Shown piece after piece: positions 53,871 to 62,855 of a stretch of DNA of 64,000 nucleotides. The stretch's first letter is position 1, and every line of letters begins with the position of its first letter. The position numbers and the translations under genes are program-made. The stretch comes from Alphaproteobacteria bacterium. Lineage in GTDB: Bacteria; Pseudomonadota; Alphaproteobacteria; Micavibrionales; Micavibrionaceae. Location of the stretch: the NCBI GenBank assembly GCA_016699735.1, contig CP065008.1, positions 1,922,001-1,986,000 on the forward strand, in the 5' to 3' direction. A model generated the notes under the pieces. That model saw only the letters and a list, made by a program, of their open reading frames with translations, did no database searches and was not told the DNA's origin.

Positions 53871-55295
53871 ATGCTTTACCATTTGTATGAGATGCAACAC
53901 GCGCTTTTAACCCCGGTCCGGCTTCAGGCCGAGCTGACGCGCACCCTCTTCCAGAACCCCTTGAATCCGCTGTCCTATACTCAGTTTGGTCGAACCATGG
54001 GCGCCTCGGCGGAGATGATCGAACGCGTGACCAAACGCTTCGGACGCCCGGAATTCGGCCTCCATGAGACAGAGATTGCCGGAAAAAAAGTTGAGGTCAT
54101 CGAAAAGGTAATCGCCCGTAAACCCTTCTGTTCATTGCTGAATTTCAAAAGAAAAATCAAAAGGAACGACCCCAAAGTGCTTCTGGTCGCCCCGATGTCC
54201 GGCCATTACGCCACCCTCCTGCGCGGCACGGTGGAAGCCCTCCTCCCACACCACGATGTTTACATCACCGACTGGGAGGATGCCCGGCAGGTTCCCGGCA
54301 AACAGGGCCGTTTTAACCTCGATGACTATATTACGTACCTGCGCGAGTTTCTGAGCCTCCTCGGCCCAGACGTCCATGCGATTGCGGTCTGCCAGCCTGC
54401 AGTGCCAACTTTAGCGGCCGTGTCGCTTATGGCGACAGAAAATGACCCGAACCAGCCCCTGACGATGACCCTAATGGGCGGCCCGGTCGATACCCGGGTC
54501 TCAAAGACCGCCGTCACCGAACTGGCTGAAACACGTCCCCTGCGCTGGTTTGAAAGCACGGTAGTCCACGAAGTACCCTTTTACTATCCCGGGGCATATC
54601 GGCGTGTGTACCCCGGTTTCCTGCAGCTGGGTGGTTTTATGTCGATGAATCTCGACCGCCATGTCGGCTCCTACATGAAATTTTATCATCACCTGATTAT
54701 CGGCGACGGCGAATCGGCGGAACACCACCGTACCTTCTATAACGAGTACCTTTCGGTCATGGATATCCCGGCGGAATTCTACCTCCAGACCGTGGAAACC
54801 GTCTTCCAGCGCCAGCTTCTGCCCCGCGGCCGCATGAAATGGCGCGATCCCTACACCGATCAGCTCATGGACGTCCGCCCGCAGGACATCGAACATACGG
54901 CCCTTCTGACCATCGAGGGCGAACTGGACGACATTTCCGCCCGTGGCCAGACCACGGCGGCGCATGAATTGTGCTATTCCCTGCCCCAGCGTAAGCAATT
55001 TCACCACTTCCAGCTGAAAACCGGCCATTACGGGATTTTCAACGGTCGCCGCTGGCGCAACGATATTATGCCCCGCATCCGCCACCACATCCGGTTGTTC
55101 GATGAGGGCAAGGATCCTGTTCCCGCAGAAGATTTGGCGGTTATACCCGATCTTTCGGCGGACAAATACAACAGGGAGACACACGGAATCGCGGCGATCC
55201 GGCGTTGGATAAAAGAGAATCAGCCGCAGAATTACAAGGAAGCGCAAATACAGCAAAAAGGTGCCGGATGGCATCTTGAAAAAGAAAAAAATTAG
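53871..55295 (+). CDS. phaZ: Intracellular poly(3-hydroxybutyrate) depolymerase
   Basis: 474 aa. Signature blocks: MLYHLYEMQHALLTPVRLQA, PMSGHYATLLRGTVEALLPHH, DVYITDWEDARQVP, and the nucleophile elbow VCQPAVPTLAAVSLM with an active-site Cys as in i-PHB depolymerases; the end has the catalytic HYGIFNGRRWRN. It mobilises stored PHB granules in the cytoplasm, implying that the organism stores PHB. No phaA/B/C genes are in the window. It is followed by a peptidase gene. Confidence 0.95.
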   Translation: MLYHLYEMQHALLTPVRLQAELTRTLFQNPLNPLSYTQFGRTMGASAEMIERVTKRFGRPEFGLHETEIAGKKVEVIEKVIARKPFCSLLNFKRKIKRNDPKVLLVAPMSGHYATLLRGTVEALLPHHDVYITDWEDARQVPGKQGRFNLDDYITYLREFLSLLGPDVHAIAVCQPAVPTLAAVSLMATENDPNQPLTMTLMGGPVDTRVSKTAVTELAETRPLRWFESTVVHEVPFYYPGAYRRVYPGFLQLGGFMSMNLDRHVGSYMKFYHHLIIGDGESAEHHRTFYNEYLSVMDIPAEFYLQTVETVFQRQLLPRGRMKWRDPYTDQLMDVRPQDIEHTALLTIEGELDDISARGQTTAAHELCYSLPQRKQFHHFQLKTGHYGIFNGRRWRNDIMPRIRHHIRLFDEGKDPVPAEDLAVIPDLSADKYNRETHGIAAIRRWIKENQPQNYKEAQIQQKGAGWHLEKEKN

Positions 55296-55382
55296 TCTAG
55301 AGTGAAGACGCTCCTTGAGGAAATTTTTGGCAGGTTTTTATGGATATTAAGTTATCGCAAAACCCTGTGGGAAAAGGAAAAA

Positions 55383-56066
55383 ATGGCGATCGAACGACTG
55401 GTGCAGGTCAAACGGAGTAAGCGGGCGCGCCGCGTAGCGCTCCGCCTCGACGCTAAGGAGGGCGTGATGAACCTCGTCGTGCCCTCTCATATGAAAATTG
55501 ACAGCGCCCTGAAGTTCGCCAAGATCCACGAAGAATGGGTGAAGGAGACCCTCGCCTCCCTCCCGCCCGGCGTCCCGTTTGAGGATGGAACCGTTCTCCC
55601 GATTCTGGGACAGAAAAGACGCATTTCGGTCACTTACGACGAAAACGCCAAGGGCACGGAAATCCAACTGCTGAAAACAGTCCTGCAGGTGCGGACAAAC
55701 CTGATCGACCCCTCGCCGCGTATTCGGCGATTTCTGAAAAGTCTGGCCAAACAGACCCTGACCGAAATGACCGAGAAAAAGGTCAAACGTCTGGGCGTGT
55801 CCGGCGTCTCGGTCGCGGTGCGCGAAACCAAGAGCCGCTGGGGAAGCTGCTCCGAGGACAGCAACATCTCCTACTCCTGGCGGCTGATTTTCGCTCCCCT
55901 TGTCGCTATTGACTACGTGGTCGCTCATGAAGTCGCCCACCTGAAGCACCTCGACCACAGCGATGACTTCTGGCGCGTCTGCCGCCGCCTCTCGAAGGAT
56001 TACTTCGAAGGCCAGTACTGGATGCGCAACCACGGCAACATCCTCCTCCGCTACGGCGGGGAATGA
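55383..56066 (+). CDS. YgjP-type (DUF45) metallopeptidase
   Basis: 227 aa from ATG 55383, picked for the AAAGGAAAAA just upstream; the frame is open back to GTG 55302. VKRSKRARRVALRLDAKEG opens the family domain; RWGSCSEDSNISYSWRL and the zinc motif VVAHEVAHLKHLDHSDDFW follow. YgjP/DUF45 proteins are M48-like with a role not well defined. It is convergent to ruvX, with 14 bases between. Confidence 0.93.
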   Translation: MAIERLVQVKRSKRARRVALRLDAKEGVMNLVVPSHMKIDSALKFAKIHEEWVKETLASLPPGVPFEDGTVLPILGQKRRISVTYDENAKGTEIQLLKTVLQVRTNLIDPSPRIRRFLKSLAKQTLTEMTEKKVKRLGVSGVSVAVRETKSRWGSCSEDSNISYSWRLIFAPLVAIDYVVAHEVAHLKHLDHSDDFWRVCRRLSKDYFEGQYWMRNHGNILLRYGGE

Positions 56067-56080
56067 CCCCTTAGAAAACA

Positions 56081-56593
56081 TCAACCCCGCCTCAGGCGAA
56101 AAAGCGTATCCAGCGCCTCCTGCAGAATCGTCATGGCCACCAGTTTATCGGTCAAACCATCCTCTTTGGCCCGCAGCCGTGTCTTTTTTTTATCCACAGA
56201 TCGGCCCACAAGATCATCCACAGTATCTGTGGATAACCTTTCGTCCACCAAGGCAATCCATACGGTTCCATCAGGGAAAAGCTCTTTGGAAATCTGCCGC
56301 TCCAGCTCCAGCGCAAAATCCCGCACCGATTGAGCACTCCGCCCCTCGCTTCCGTCCATGTTCAAGGGGAAACCGACGACAAACCCGCCCGCCTCGAAAT
56401 CCTTCACAATCCGCTCAAGCGCCTTTAAATCCTGCGAAAATTTGGTTCGCTTGATCGTCTCGACGGGAGTGGCAATGCGCTGCGAATCATCGCAGACCGC
56501 AACACCGATAGTCTTTTTCCCCACATCCAGACCCAGAAGTGGACAAGCGGCGGGAAACTCTTTCACGAGTGTCTTGAGCAGGGAAACCGTCAT
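56081..56593 (-). CDS. ruvX: Holliday junction resolvase-like RuvX/YqgF
   Basis: 170 aa. LGLDVGKKTIGVAVCDDSQ (first catalytic Asp), VVGFPLNMDGSEGRSAQSV and DERLSTDTVDDLV are the YqgF signatures of an RNase-H fold; the family also processes 16S rRNA 5' ends. Length is slightly above usual. Its coding sequence contains a cluster of DnaA-box-like 9-mers. The divergent neighbour gatC starts 119 bases away. Confidence 0.95.
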   Translation of the reverse strand: MTVSLLKTLVKEFPAACPLLGLDVGKKTIGVAVCDDSQRIATPVETIKRTKFSQDLKALERIVKDFEAGGFVVGFPLNMDGSEGRSAQSVRDFALELERQISKELFPDGTVWIALVDERLSTDTVDDLVGRSVDKKKTRLRAKEDGLTDKLVAMTILQEALDTLFRLRRG

Positions 56594-56712
56594 AACCCTT
56601 GCACGCTACACCGCGCAATGTTAGAAGTCCAAGGTTTACTATCGAAAGCCCTATGGCAAAAGGATTTTTCCGGCCTTCAAGGTCAGGGGAATGAAAGGAT
56701 CGGCAAACTCAA

Positions 56713-57000
56713 ATGTCCCTCGATAAAGCCACCGTCAAAAAAGTCGCTGGTCTGGCCCGTCTGGCAATGAACGATGAAGGGCTGACCCGTATGGCCCCTC
56801 AGGTTTCCGGGATTATCACATGGATCGAGCAACTGGCTGAGGTCAATACCGACAATGTCGAGCCGCTCTCCAGCGTGGTCGATATCCCCTTGCCCTTGCG
56901 TAAGGACGAGGTCACGGACGGCAACTGCGCCGATAAAATTCTCGCCAACGCCCCCGAAGCCACGCAGGGCTACTTCGTGGTGCCCAAGGTCGTAGAATAG
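56713..57000 (+). CDS. gatC: Asp-tRNA(Asn)/Glu-tRNA(Gln) amidotransferase subunit C
   Basis: 95 aa, standard size. VKKVAGLARLAMNDEGLTRM and VEPLSSVVDIPLPLRKDEVTDG are family features. GatC stabilises GatA/GatB in the amidotransferase that corrects misacylated tRNAs. A small membrane-protein gene sits between it and gatA. Confidence 0.95.
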   Translation: MSLDKATVKKVAGLARLAMNDEGLTRMAPQVSGIITWIEQLAEVNTDNVEPLSSVVDIPLPLRKDEVTDGNCADKILANAPEATQGYFVVPKVVE

Positions 57001-57007
57001 GCGGACA

Positions 57008-57274
57008 ATGTCACAGGAAGACCAGATCAGAAAAATGAAGGAGCATCAAAGAAAGGTGCTGTATTCCACACTGATGGCCAGCGGCGCGGGGATGATCCTT
57101 GTCGGCGTCTTCGGCCTTCTGAGTCCGGAGGTGTACTTTGCCCTGCTCAACACGGGACCGAAGGCTGATTTGTCTATAGAAAGCATCCGCCAGTTTTCGA
57201 TGCTGCTGACCCTGATCGGTCTCGCCGATATCGTAATCGCCTCAATCGTGTTTAAGGACAGGAAGACCCTATGA
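57008..57274 (+). CDS. Small two-helix membrane protein
   Basis: 88 aa. Two helices: LYSTLMASGAGMILVGVFGLL (about 17-38) and SMLLTLIGLADIVIASIVF (about 65-84). Not recognised. It follows gatC by seven bases and overlaps gatA by four, so it is part of the operon. Confidence 0.75.
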   Translation: MSQEDQIRKMKEHQRKVLYSTLMASGAGMILVGVFGLLSPEVYFALLNTGPKADLSIESIRQFSMLLTLIGLADIVIASIVFKDRKTL

Positions 57275-58737
57275 CCGACCTCACTGGCCTGACCATTGCC
57301 CAAGCCCTTGAAGGCTTAAAAAACAAGGACTTCACGTCTAAAGAACTCACGCAGGCCCATATCGGAGCCATGGAAAAGGCAAGGGCGCTGAACGCCTTTA
57401 TCGTCGAAACTCCCGATCTGGCGCTTAAACAGGCCGAAGAATCCGACAAACGCCGGGCCTCAGGCAAAGCCGGAGCGCTCGACGGCATCCCTCTGGGCAT
57501 CAAGGATCTCTTCTGCACGAAGGGCGTGCAGACCACCGCCGCCAGCCACATCCTCGAAGGCTTCATCCCGCAATATGAATCCACCGTCACGCAGAAACTC
57601 TTCAACGATGGCGCGGTCATGCTCGGCAAGATGAACCTCGATGAATTCGCTATGGGCTCCTCCAACACAACCAGCTATTTCGGAAATGTCATCAGCCCAT
57701 GGAAACGCAAGGGCCAGCCGGATGTCCAACTCGTCCCCGGCGGCTCCTCCGGCGGCTCGGCCGCCGCCGTCTCCGCAGGCCTAGTCATGGGCGCAACCGG
57801 AACGGATACGGGGGGATCGATCCGCCAACCCGCCGCCTTCTGCGGTATCTCGGGCATCAAGCCAACCTATGGCCGTTGCTCCCGCTGGGGTATCGTCGCC
57901 TTCGCCTCCTCGCTCGATCAGGCCGGAACCTTCGCCCGCACGGTGCTGGACAACGCCCTTTTGCTGCGCTCCATGTCCGGCCACGACCCGAAGGACAGCA
58001 CGTCTGCGAAAAAGGATGTCCCCGACTTCACCAAAGCCCTGACCGGAGACATCAAGGGTTTGACGATAGGGATTCCAAAAGAATACCGGGTCGATGGGAT
58101 GCCTGCTGAAATCGAAAAACTCTGGCAGCAGGGAATCGACTGGATCCACAGCGCCGGCGCAAAAACCATCGAAGTCAGCCTCCCGCATACAAAGTATGCT
58201 TTGGCGACCTATTACGTCATTGCCCCCGCCGAGGCTTCTTCGAACCTCGCCCGCTATGACGGCGTACGCTATGCCCAACGTGTCCCTTCTGAAAATCTGC
58301 GCGAGATGTACGAAAAAACCCGCGCCGAAGGGTTCGGCGATGAGGTCAAACGACGGATCATGATCGGCACCTACGTATTATCAGCAGGGTATTACGATGC
58401 GTACTACATCAAGGCTCAGAAGGTACGCCGACTGATCGTGCAGGATTTCATGAACGCCTACGAAAAATGCGATGTTTTGCTGACCCCCACGGCCCCCTCC
58501 GCCGCTTTTGCCATCGGCGAGAACCAGGACGACCCCATCAAGATGTACCTGAATGACGTCTTCACCGTCCCTGCCTCTCTGGCCGGACTCCCCGGAATGT
58601 CCGTCCCGGCGGGCCTGGACGCGGACGGCCTGCCGTTGGGTCTCCAGATCATCGGCCGCCCATGGGACGAGGAAAGCGTTTTTAGGGTTGCCGGAGTCAT
58701 TGAAAGTCTGGCACTATTCAGCCATACGCCCCTATAA
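57271..58737 (+). CDS. gatA: Asp-tRNA(Asn)/Glu-tRNA(Gln) amidotransferase subunit A
   Basis: 488 aa. The amidase Ser-cisSer-Lys triad is visible: GIPLGIKDLFCT (Lys), VPGGSSGGSAAAVSAG (cis-Ser) and GATGTDTGGSIRQPAAFCG (nucleophile Ser). GatA hydrolyses glutamine to supply ammonia. It starts by overlapping the small membrane-protein gene. Confidence 0.97.
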   Translation: MTDLTGLTIAQALEGLKNKDFTSKELTQAHIGAMEKARALNAFIVETPDLALKQAEESDKRRASGKAGALDGIPLGIKDLFCTKGVQTTAASHILEGFIPQYESTVTQKLFNDGAVMLGKMNLDEFAMGSSNTTSYFGNVISPWKRKGQPDVQLVPGGSSGGSAAAVSAGLVMGATGTDTGGSIRQPAAFCGISGIKPTYGRCSRWGIVAFASSLDQAGTFARTVLDNALLLRSMSGHDPKDSTSAKKDVPDFTKALTGDIKGLTIGIPKEYRVDGMPAEIEKLWQQGIDWIHSAGAKTIEVSLPHTKYALATYYVIAPAEASSNLARYDGVRYAQRVPSENLREMYEKTRAEGFGDEVKRRIMIGTYVLSAGYYDAYYIKAQKVRRLIVQDFMNAYEKCDVLLTPTAPSAAFAIGENQDDPIKMYLNDVFTVPASLAGLPGMSVPAGLDADGLPLGLQIIGRPWDEESVFRVAGVIESLALFSHTPL

Positions 58738-58764
58738 GTCATAGAAGGACAAGGAGTAAAAGCC

Positions 58765-59430
58765 ATGTACTTTCCGGCCCCAAAAAATAAAAACGTAGTC
58801 GTGTGCTTTTTTCTCTTGCCGTTATTGCTTTTATTAACTTTAACACTGAGAACTCAAGCTTTTGCTGAAGATGAAAAGACTTTGGAGCAGATTCTTTCTC
58901 CAAAGGATAGCAAGAGTGGAAAACCGAACTCCGAGAAAAGCGGCGTAGAATTGGCCTATGATTTTTTTGAAAAATGTTCGACCTCGCCTGATTATTTCGT
59001 TTCAGAAAAAATTCAGAAGGAATATTGCCGATGCAAGGCCGCAAAAATGGCCAACTCTCTCAGTAAGAAAGATTTTCTGGCTCTTGAGGAGGATTCTGAA
59101 GACGGTAACAATGCCAGGAACGGAATGAGAATGAATGCTGACTCCCTTTGTATGCGTCCGGCGATAAAATCCTACGCGAAGGGAGTTTGCATGAAAGACC
59201 CTCACTTCAAAACCATCGTACTCGGGAAAAGTAAAATGTGCGATTGCGTAGCAGATTATATGAGTTCATATGCAAAAAAACATCTTCCCAGTATTATTAT
59301 CAGGGCTGCGACCGAGTACCCTTTATCTCTGGATCCCCTCTCTTTTTTCCTGTCGAGTGAAGACTTCAATATGATGTACAGCGTTCATAAAGAATATTGT
59401 TACAATAAGGTCGTCTACAGCCCAAAATAA
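58765..59430 (+). CDS. Exported eight-cysteine protein (unrecognised family)
   Basis: 221 aa. N-terminal signal-like helix (residues 11-30, one Cys inside), then a charged domain with the order single Cys (FEKC), CxC (CRC), single (SLCMRPAI), single (GVCMKD), CxC (CDC), single (EYCYNK). The eight-cysteine order is the same as in the gene at 33496-34068, and KPAVIKVC there matches RPAIKSYAKGVC here. Somewhat AT-rich. It lies between gatA and gatB and may be periplasmic. Confidence 0.78.
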   Translation: MYFPAPKNKNVVVCFFLLPLLLLLTLTLRTQAFAEDEKTLEQILSPKDSKSGKPNSEKSGVELAYDFFEKCSTSPDYFVSEKIQKEYCRCKAAKMANSLSKKDFLALEEDSEDGNNARNGMRMNADSLCMRPAIKSYAKGVCMKDPHFKTIVLGKSKMCDCVADYMSSYAKKHLPSIIIRAATEYPLSLDPLSFFLSSEDFNMMYSVHKEYCYNKVVYSPK

Positions 59431-59467
59431 ACAATAAGACTAAAAGACTAACTGTCAGTAAAAAATC

Positions 59468-60922
59468 ATGGCACAAACAATTCAAGGCAAAACAGGCGAG
59501 TGGGAAATCGTCATCGGCATGGAAATCCATGCCCAGGTGATTGCCAACGCGAAACTTTTCTCCGGGGCGTCGGCCACCTTCGGCGGCGAACCGAACACGC
59601 AGGTCTCCTTCGTGGACGCCGCCATGCCGGGAATGCTGCCCGTCCTGAATGAAAAATGCGTCGAGCAGGCCATCCGCACCGGGCTGGGACTGAACGCAGA
59701 AATCAACAAAAACTCGATCTTCGCCCGCAAGAATTATTTCTATCCCGACCTGCCACAGGGCTATCAGATCAGCCAGTACGAAAAACCCATCGTCGGCAAA
59801 GGCAAGATCGAAATTGACCTGACAGGCGGCGCCGTAAAGGAAATCGGCATCACCCGCCTCCATCTGGAGCAGGACGCCGGAAAATCCGTACACGACCTTC
59901 ACCCGAAAAAATCCTACGTCGATCTGAACCGCTCCGGCTGCGCTCTCATGGAAATCGTCTCCGACCCGGATATCCGAGGGCCGGAGGAAGCCACCGCCTA
60001 CCTCTCCAAAATCCGCATGATCCTGCGCTACCTCGGCACCTGCGACGGCAACATGGAGGAAGGCTCCATGCGCGCCGACGTGAATATCTCTGTCCGTAAA
60101 CACGGCCAGCCCTTCGGAACACGCTGCGAGGTGAAGAACGTCAACTCGCTCAAGGCTGTGCAGCAGGCGATCGAATACGAAGCCGCCCGCCAGGTGGAAA
60201 TTCTTGAGGACGGCGGCAGGATCGATCAGGAAACCCGCCTCTGGGATCCCGCGAAAATGGAAACGCGCTCCATGCGCTCAAAGGAAGAGGCGCACGATTA
60301 CCGCTACTTCCCCGACCCCGACCTTCTGCCCCTCAATTTGGAGCAAGGCTGGATCGACCGGATCAAGCAAACCCTCCCCGAATTGCCCGACCAGAAAAAG
60401 CATCGCTTTATGCAGAGCTACGGCCTCAGCGCCTATGACGCGGGCGTGCTGATCGCCGAACGCGAACGCGCCGATTATTTCGAGACTGTGGCCAAAAACC
60501 GCGACGCCAAACTCGCCGCCAACTGGGTCATCAACGAGTTACTCGGCATCCTGAACAAAAACGGCAAGGGAATAACCGACTCACCCGTCACCGCCACCAA
60601 TCTCGGCGCCATGATAGAACTCATCAGCGACAACACGATCTCCGGCAAGATCGCGAAGGACGTCTTCGCGGAGATGTTCACCTCCGGCAAGTCTCCCGGC
60701 ACGATCGTGGAAGAAAAAGGCCTCAAGCAGGTGACGGACACCAGCCTGATTGAGCGCGTAGTAGATGAGGTCATGGCCGAAAACCCCGACAATGTCGCCG
60801 CCTATCGCGGCGGCAAGGACAAGCTCTTCGGCTTCTTCGTCGGACAGGTCATGAAGAAAACGCAGGGCAAGGCCAACCCCGCCGCCGTGAACGATATTTT
60901 GAAAACGAAACTGGATACCTGA
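59468..60922 (+). CDS. gatB: Asp-tRNA(Asn)/Glu-tRNA(Gln) amidotransferase subunit B
   Basis: 484 aa. EIVIGMEIHAQVIANAKLFS, the HLEQDAGKSVHD block, VDLNRSGCALMEIVSDPD and the C-terminal YqeY-like domain (about 335-484) are all present. GatB phosphorylates and binds the misacylated tRNA. It completes the GatCAB complex although the genes are spaced by extra ORFs. Confidence 0.97.
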   Translation: MAQTIQGKTGEWEIVIGMEIHAQVIANAKLFSGASATFGGEPNTQVSFVDAAMPGMLPVLNEKCVEQAIRTGLGLNAEINKNSIFARKNYFYPDLPQGYQISQYEKPIVGKGKIEIDLTGGAVKEIGITRLHLEQDAGKSVHDLHPKKSYVDLNRSGCALMEIVSDPDIRGPEEATAYLSKIRMILRYLGTCDGNMEEGSMRADVNISVRKHGQPFGTRCEVKNVNSLKAVQQAIEYEAARQVEILEDGGRIDQETRLWDPAKMETRSMRSKEEAHDYRYFPDPDLLPLNLEQGWIDRIKQTLPELPDQKKHRFMQSYGLSAYDAGVLIAERERADYFETVAKNRDAKLAANWVINELLGILNKNGKGITDSPVTATNLGAMIELISDNTISGKIAKDVFAEMFTSGKSPGTIVEEKGLKQVTDTSLIERVVDEVMAENPDNVAAYRGGKDKLFGFFVGQVMKKTQGKANPAAVNDILKTKLDT

Positions 60923-60924
60923 GC

Positions 60925-61659
60925 ATGGCCGAGACCTCAACGCCCAAAGTGCCCATGAAAATCAAGCTCGACCTTTCTGGAAAGCAACGTTTGATGGCTG
61001 GTTTGTCATGGGAACCTCTGGTCTCCAAAGACGCCCCGAACCCGGAAGCCAATACCCAAAGGGAGAAAATTTTCACCAACGATGTTATGGGAATTTTCCA
61101 TCGTGTATACTACTACCTCTACGAGGTCAAACGCTCCTATTCTTTCCTGGTCCATATCCGCTCCGCCGAGAAGGACGAGGACGGAAAGGGCCGCGAGAAG
61201 AACTACGCGCACTATGACCTCGACCTGCTGTGCTATGTGCTGGACAAGGAGGGCAAACCCGCCGCCTACTCCGGCCCCGCCGCCGCAGACATGATCGACA
61301 AGGAGGAGGTCGTCTATCACAGCGGCGAGGACTATAGCGGTTACGGCGGCAACGACGACGAGCAGGTTCACATCGAAATGAACCATATTCCCGAAGCGTA
61401 CCAGAACATTTTTTTCATCGCCGCCAGCGACAGTAAATTCAGCCTCAACCAGGTCAAGGGTCCGTCCATCCGCCTCGTGGACTGCAAGACCGAAAAAACA
61501 ATTACGGAAACACCAATCAAAGCCCCGGTCGATAAGGAAACCTACGCCTACCTCTACGGTCGCCTCTACCGCAAGGGCAGCGAATGGTTCTTTCAGGAAA
61601 TCGGCGAATTCACGGACGGCGAACAGGACTGGCCCGTCTATCTCAAGAAATACATCTGA
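60925..61659 (+). CDS. TerD-family protein
   Basis: 244 aa. The second half matches TerD/CABP: YDLDLLCYVLDKEGKPA, VVYHSGEDYSGYGGNDDEQV, IFFIAASDSKFSLNQVKG, YLYGRLYRKGSEWFFQEIG. The family binds calcium and is linked to tellurite and general stress resistance; other ter genes are not here. It starts two bases after gatB, so it is co-transcribed with the amidotransferase. Confidence 0.85.
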   Translation: MAETSTPKVPMKIKLDLSGKQRLMAGLSWEPLVSKDAPNPEANTQREKIFTNDVMGIFHRVYYYLYEVKRSYSFLVHIRSAEKDEDGKGREKNYAHYDLDLLCYVLDKEGKPAAYSGPAAADMIDKEEVVYHSGEDYSGYGGNDDEQVHIEMNHIPEAYQNIFFIAASDSKFSLNQVKGPSIRLVDCKTEKTITETPIKAPVDKETYAYLYGRLYRKGSEWFFQEIGEFTDGEQDWPVYLKKYI

Positions 61660-61668
61660 GGCAAAGCG

Positions 61669-61926
61669 ATGGCAGAGGAAAAACCCCCGGTTGTCTATAC
61701 CGGACCAAAATATGAATACAAGGTTGTGATTTACCGCGAGGGCGCCCTCGGCTCGATTTTTCTGGCAGGGTCCAAGGTCCATCCGGTAAAATTCTCGGAA
61801 TTTTTGAACAAAAATGCCGCGCAGGGCTGGAAAGTCGTGACGATGGAGCGTGAATCCCGCCGTCTCCTGCTCTTCTTCTCCCGGGAAGCCTTCTTGGTGG
61901 TCATGGAACGCTTGAGACAGGACTGA
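61669..61926 (+). CDS. DUF4177-like small protein
   Basis: 85 aa. KYEYKVVIYREG followed by FLNKNAAQGWKVVTMERES and LLLFFSREA fits DUF4177, a small domain of unknown role. Located nine bases after the TerD-like gene in the same series. Confidence 0.75.
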   Translation: MAEEKPPVVYTGPKYEYKVVIYREGALGSIFLAGSKVHPVKFSEFLNKNAAQGWKVVTMERESRRLLLFFSREAFLVVMERLRQD

Positions 61927-61930
61927 AACA

Positions 61931-62155
61931 ATGAACGATATGCATAATAAATTGCTGATCGCCATCATCGGGGCCGTGGTCATCGTGGCCCTTCTCACAA
62001 TCATGCAGGTCTGGGGGCCGGTCCTCCCCTGGAACCTGTATTACAAGATCGTCGTTACCGCCGTGATCGTGGCCGTGGTCTGCGGCTTTATGCTCGTCGC
62101 CCGCTCCGACATGGTCGAAAAGAAAAAGCTCAAGGACGAGAATTATCTGGACTGA
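61931..62155 (+). CDS. Small two-helix membrane protein
   Basis: 74 aa with two helices (about 8-27 and 35-58) and a charged Lys/Asp-rich C-terminal tail. Not recognised. Four bases after the DUF4177 gene, at the end of the gatCAB-associated series; no clear terminator follows before the tRNA gene. Confidence 0.7.
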   Translation: MNDMHNKLLIAIIGAVVIVALLTIMQVWGPVLPWNLYYKIVVTAVIVAVVCGFMLVARSDMVEKKKLKDENYLD

Positions 62156-62243
62156 CAGAGTTTTATCCTCCGCGCTTTACAAAAGCGGCCGGATGACGTA
62201 TTGGATGGAACTCTTAACTTGTACTGTTGACTTGTAACTTAGT

Positions 62244-62335
62244 GGTGACGTGGCCGAGCGGCTGAAGGCGGCGGTTTGCTAAACCGTTATACGGGTAACA
62301 CCGTATCGGAGGTTCGAATCCTCTCGTCACCGCCA
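62244..62335 (+). tRNA. tRNA-Ser(GCT), CCA encoded
   Basis: 92 bases with acceptor GGTGACG/CGTCACC, D arm, anticodon loop TTGCTAA (anticodon GCT at 62278-62280), a long variable arm typical of serine tRNAs, and T loop GGTTCGAATC. The 3' CCA is encoded. It reads AGC and AGU codons. The GNAT gene begins 39 bases after it. Confidence 0.96.
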
Positions 62336-62374
62336 TTTTTCCTACCCTCAGGATCAAAAAATCGTCAAAATCCA

Positions 62375-62854
62375 ATGATCGCCGAATACGAAGATAAATT
62401 CCGCCAAAGCGTTCTGGACCTGATCCTGACCATCCAGCGCGGAGAATTCGGGATGAGCATCACCGCCGAAGACCAGCCCGATCTTGCGGATATCGACGGC
62501 TTTTATAAAACCGGAAACGGCAACTTCTGGGTCGCGGTGCAGGGCGAGGAAGTCGTGGGCACAATCGCGCTGAAGGATATCGGCAACGCGCAAGCCGCCC
62601 TCCGCAAGATGTTCGTAGCGCGGGAATGGCGCGGTAAGGAAAAGGGCATTGCGGCGTCCTTGCTGCGGACGGCTTTGGATTGGGCTAAGGACCGTGGTGT
62701 GACGGAGATATTCCTCGGCACCACCCCGCATTTTCTGGCGGCCCATAAATTCTACGAACGCAACGGCTTTCAGGAAATCTTGAGGGAGACGCTGCCCAAA
62801 ACCTTCCCGGTTATGAAAGTGGATACGAAATTTTATTGCTACCAGCTAAAATGA
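62375..62854 (+). CDS. GNAT-family N-acetyltransferase
   Basis: 159 aa from ATG 62375 (the frame is open back into the tRNA, so upstream starts are rejected). The acetyl-CoA site is MFVAREWRGKEKGIAASLLRT, with VVGTIALKD before it and AAHKFYERNGFQEI after. Substrate unknown. It is convergent with the next gene, one base apart. Confidence 0.88.
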   Translation: MIAEYEDKFRQSVLDLILTIQRGEFGMSITAEDQPDLADIDGFYKTGNGNFWVAVQGEEVVGTIALKDIGNAQAALRKMFVAREWRGKEKGIAASLLRTALDWAKDRGVTEIFLGTTPHFLAAHKFYERNGFQEILRETLPKTFPVMKVDTKFYCYQLK

Positions 62855-62855
62855 T

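Noticed and set aside
56190..56236. Chromosome origin
   Set aside because: The boxes are inside ruvX coding sequence, with no AT-rich unwinding element or dnaA/hemE/parAB neighbours.
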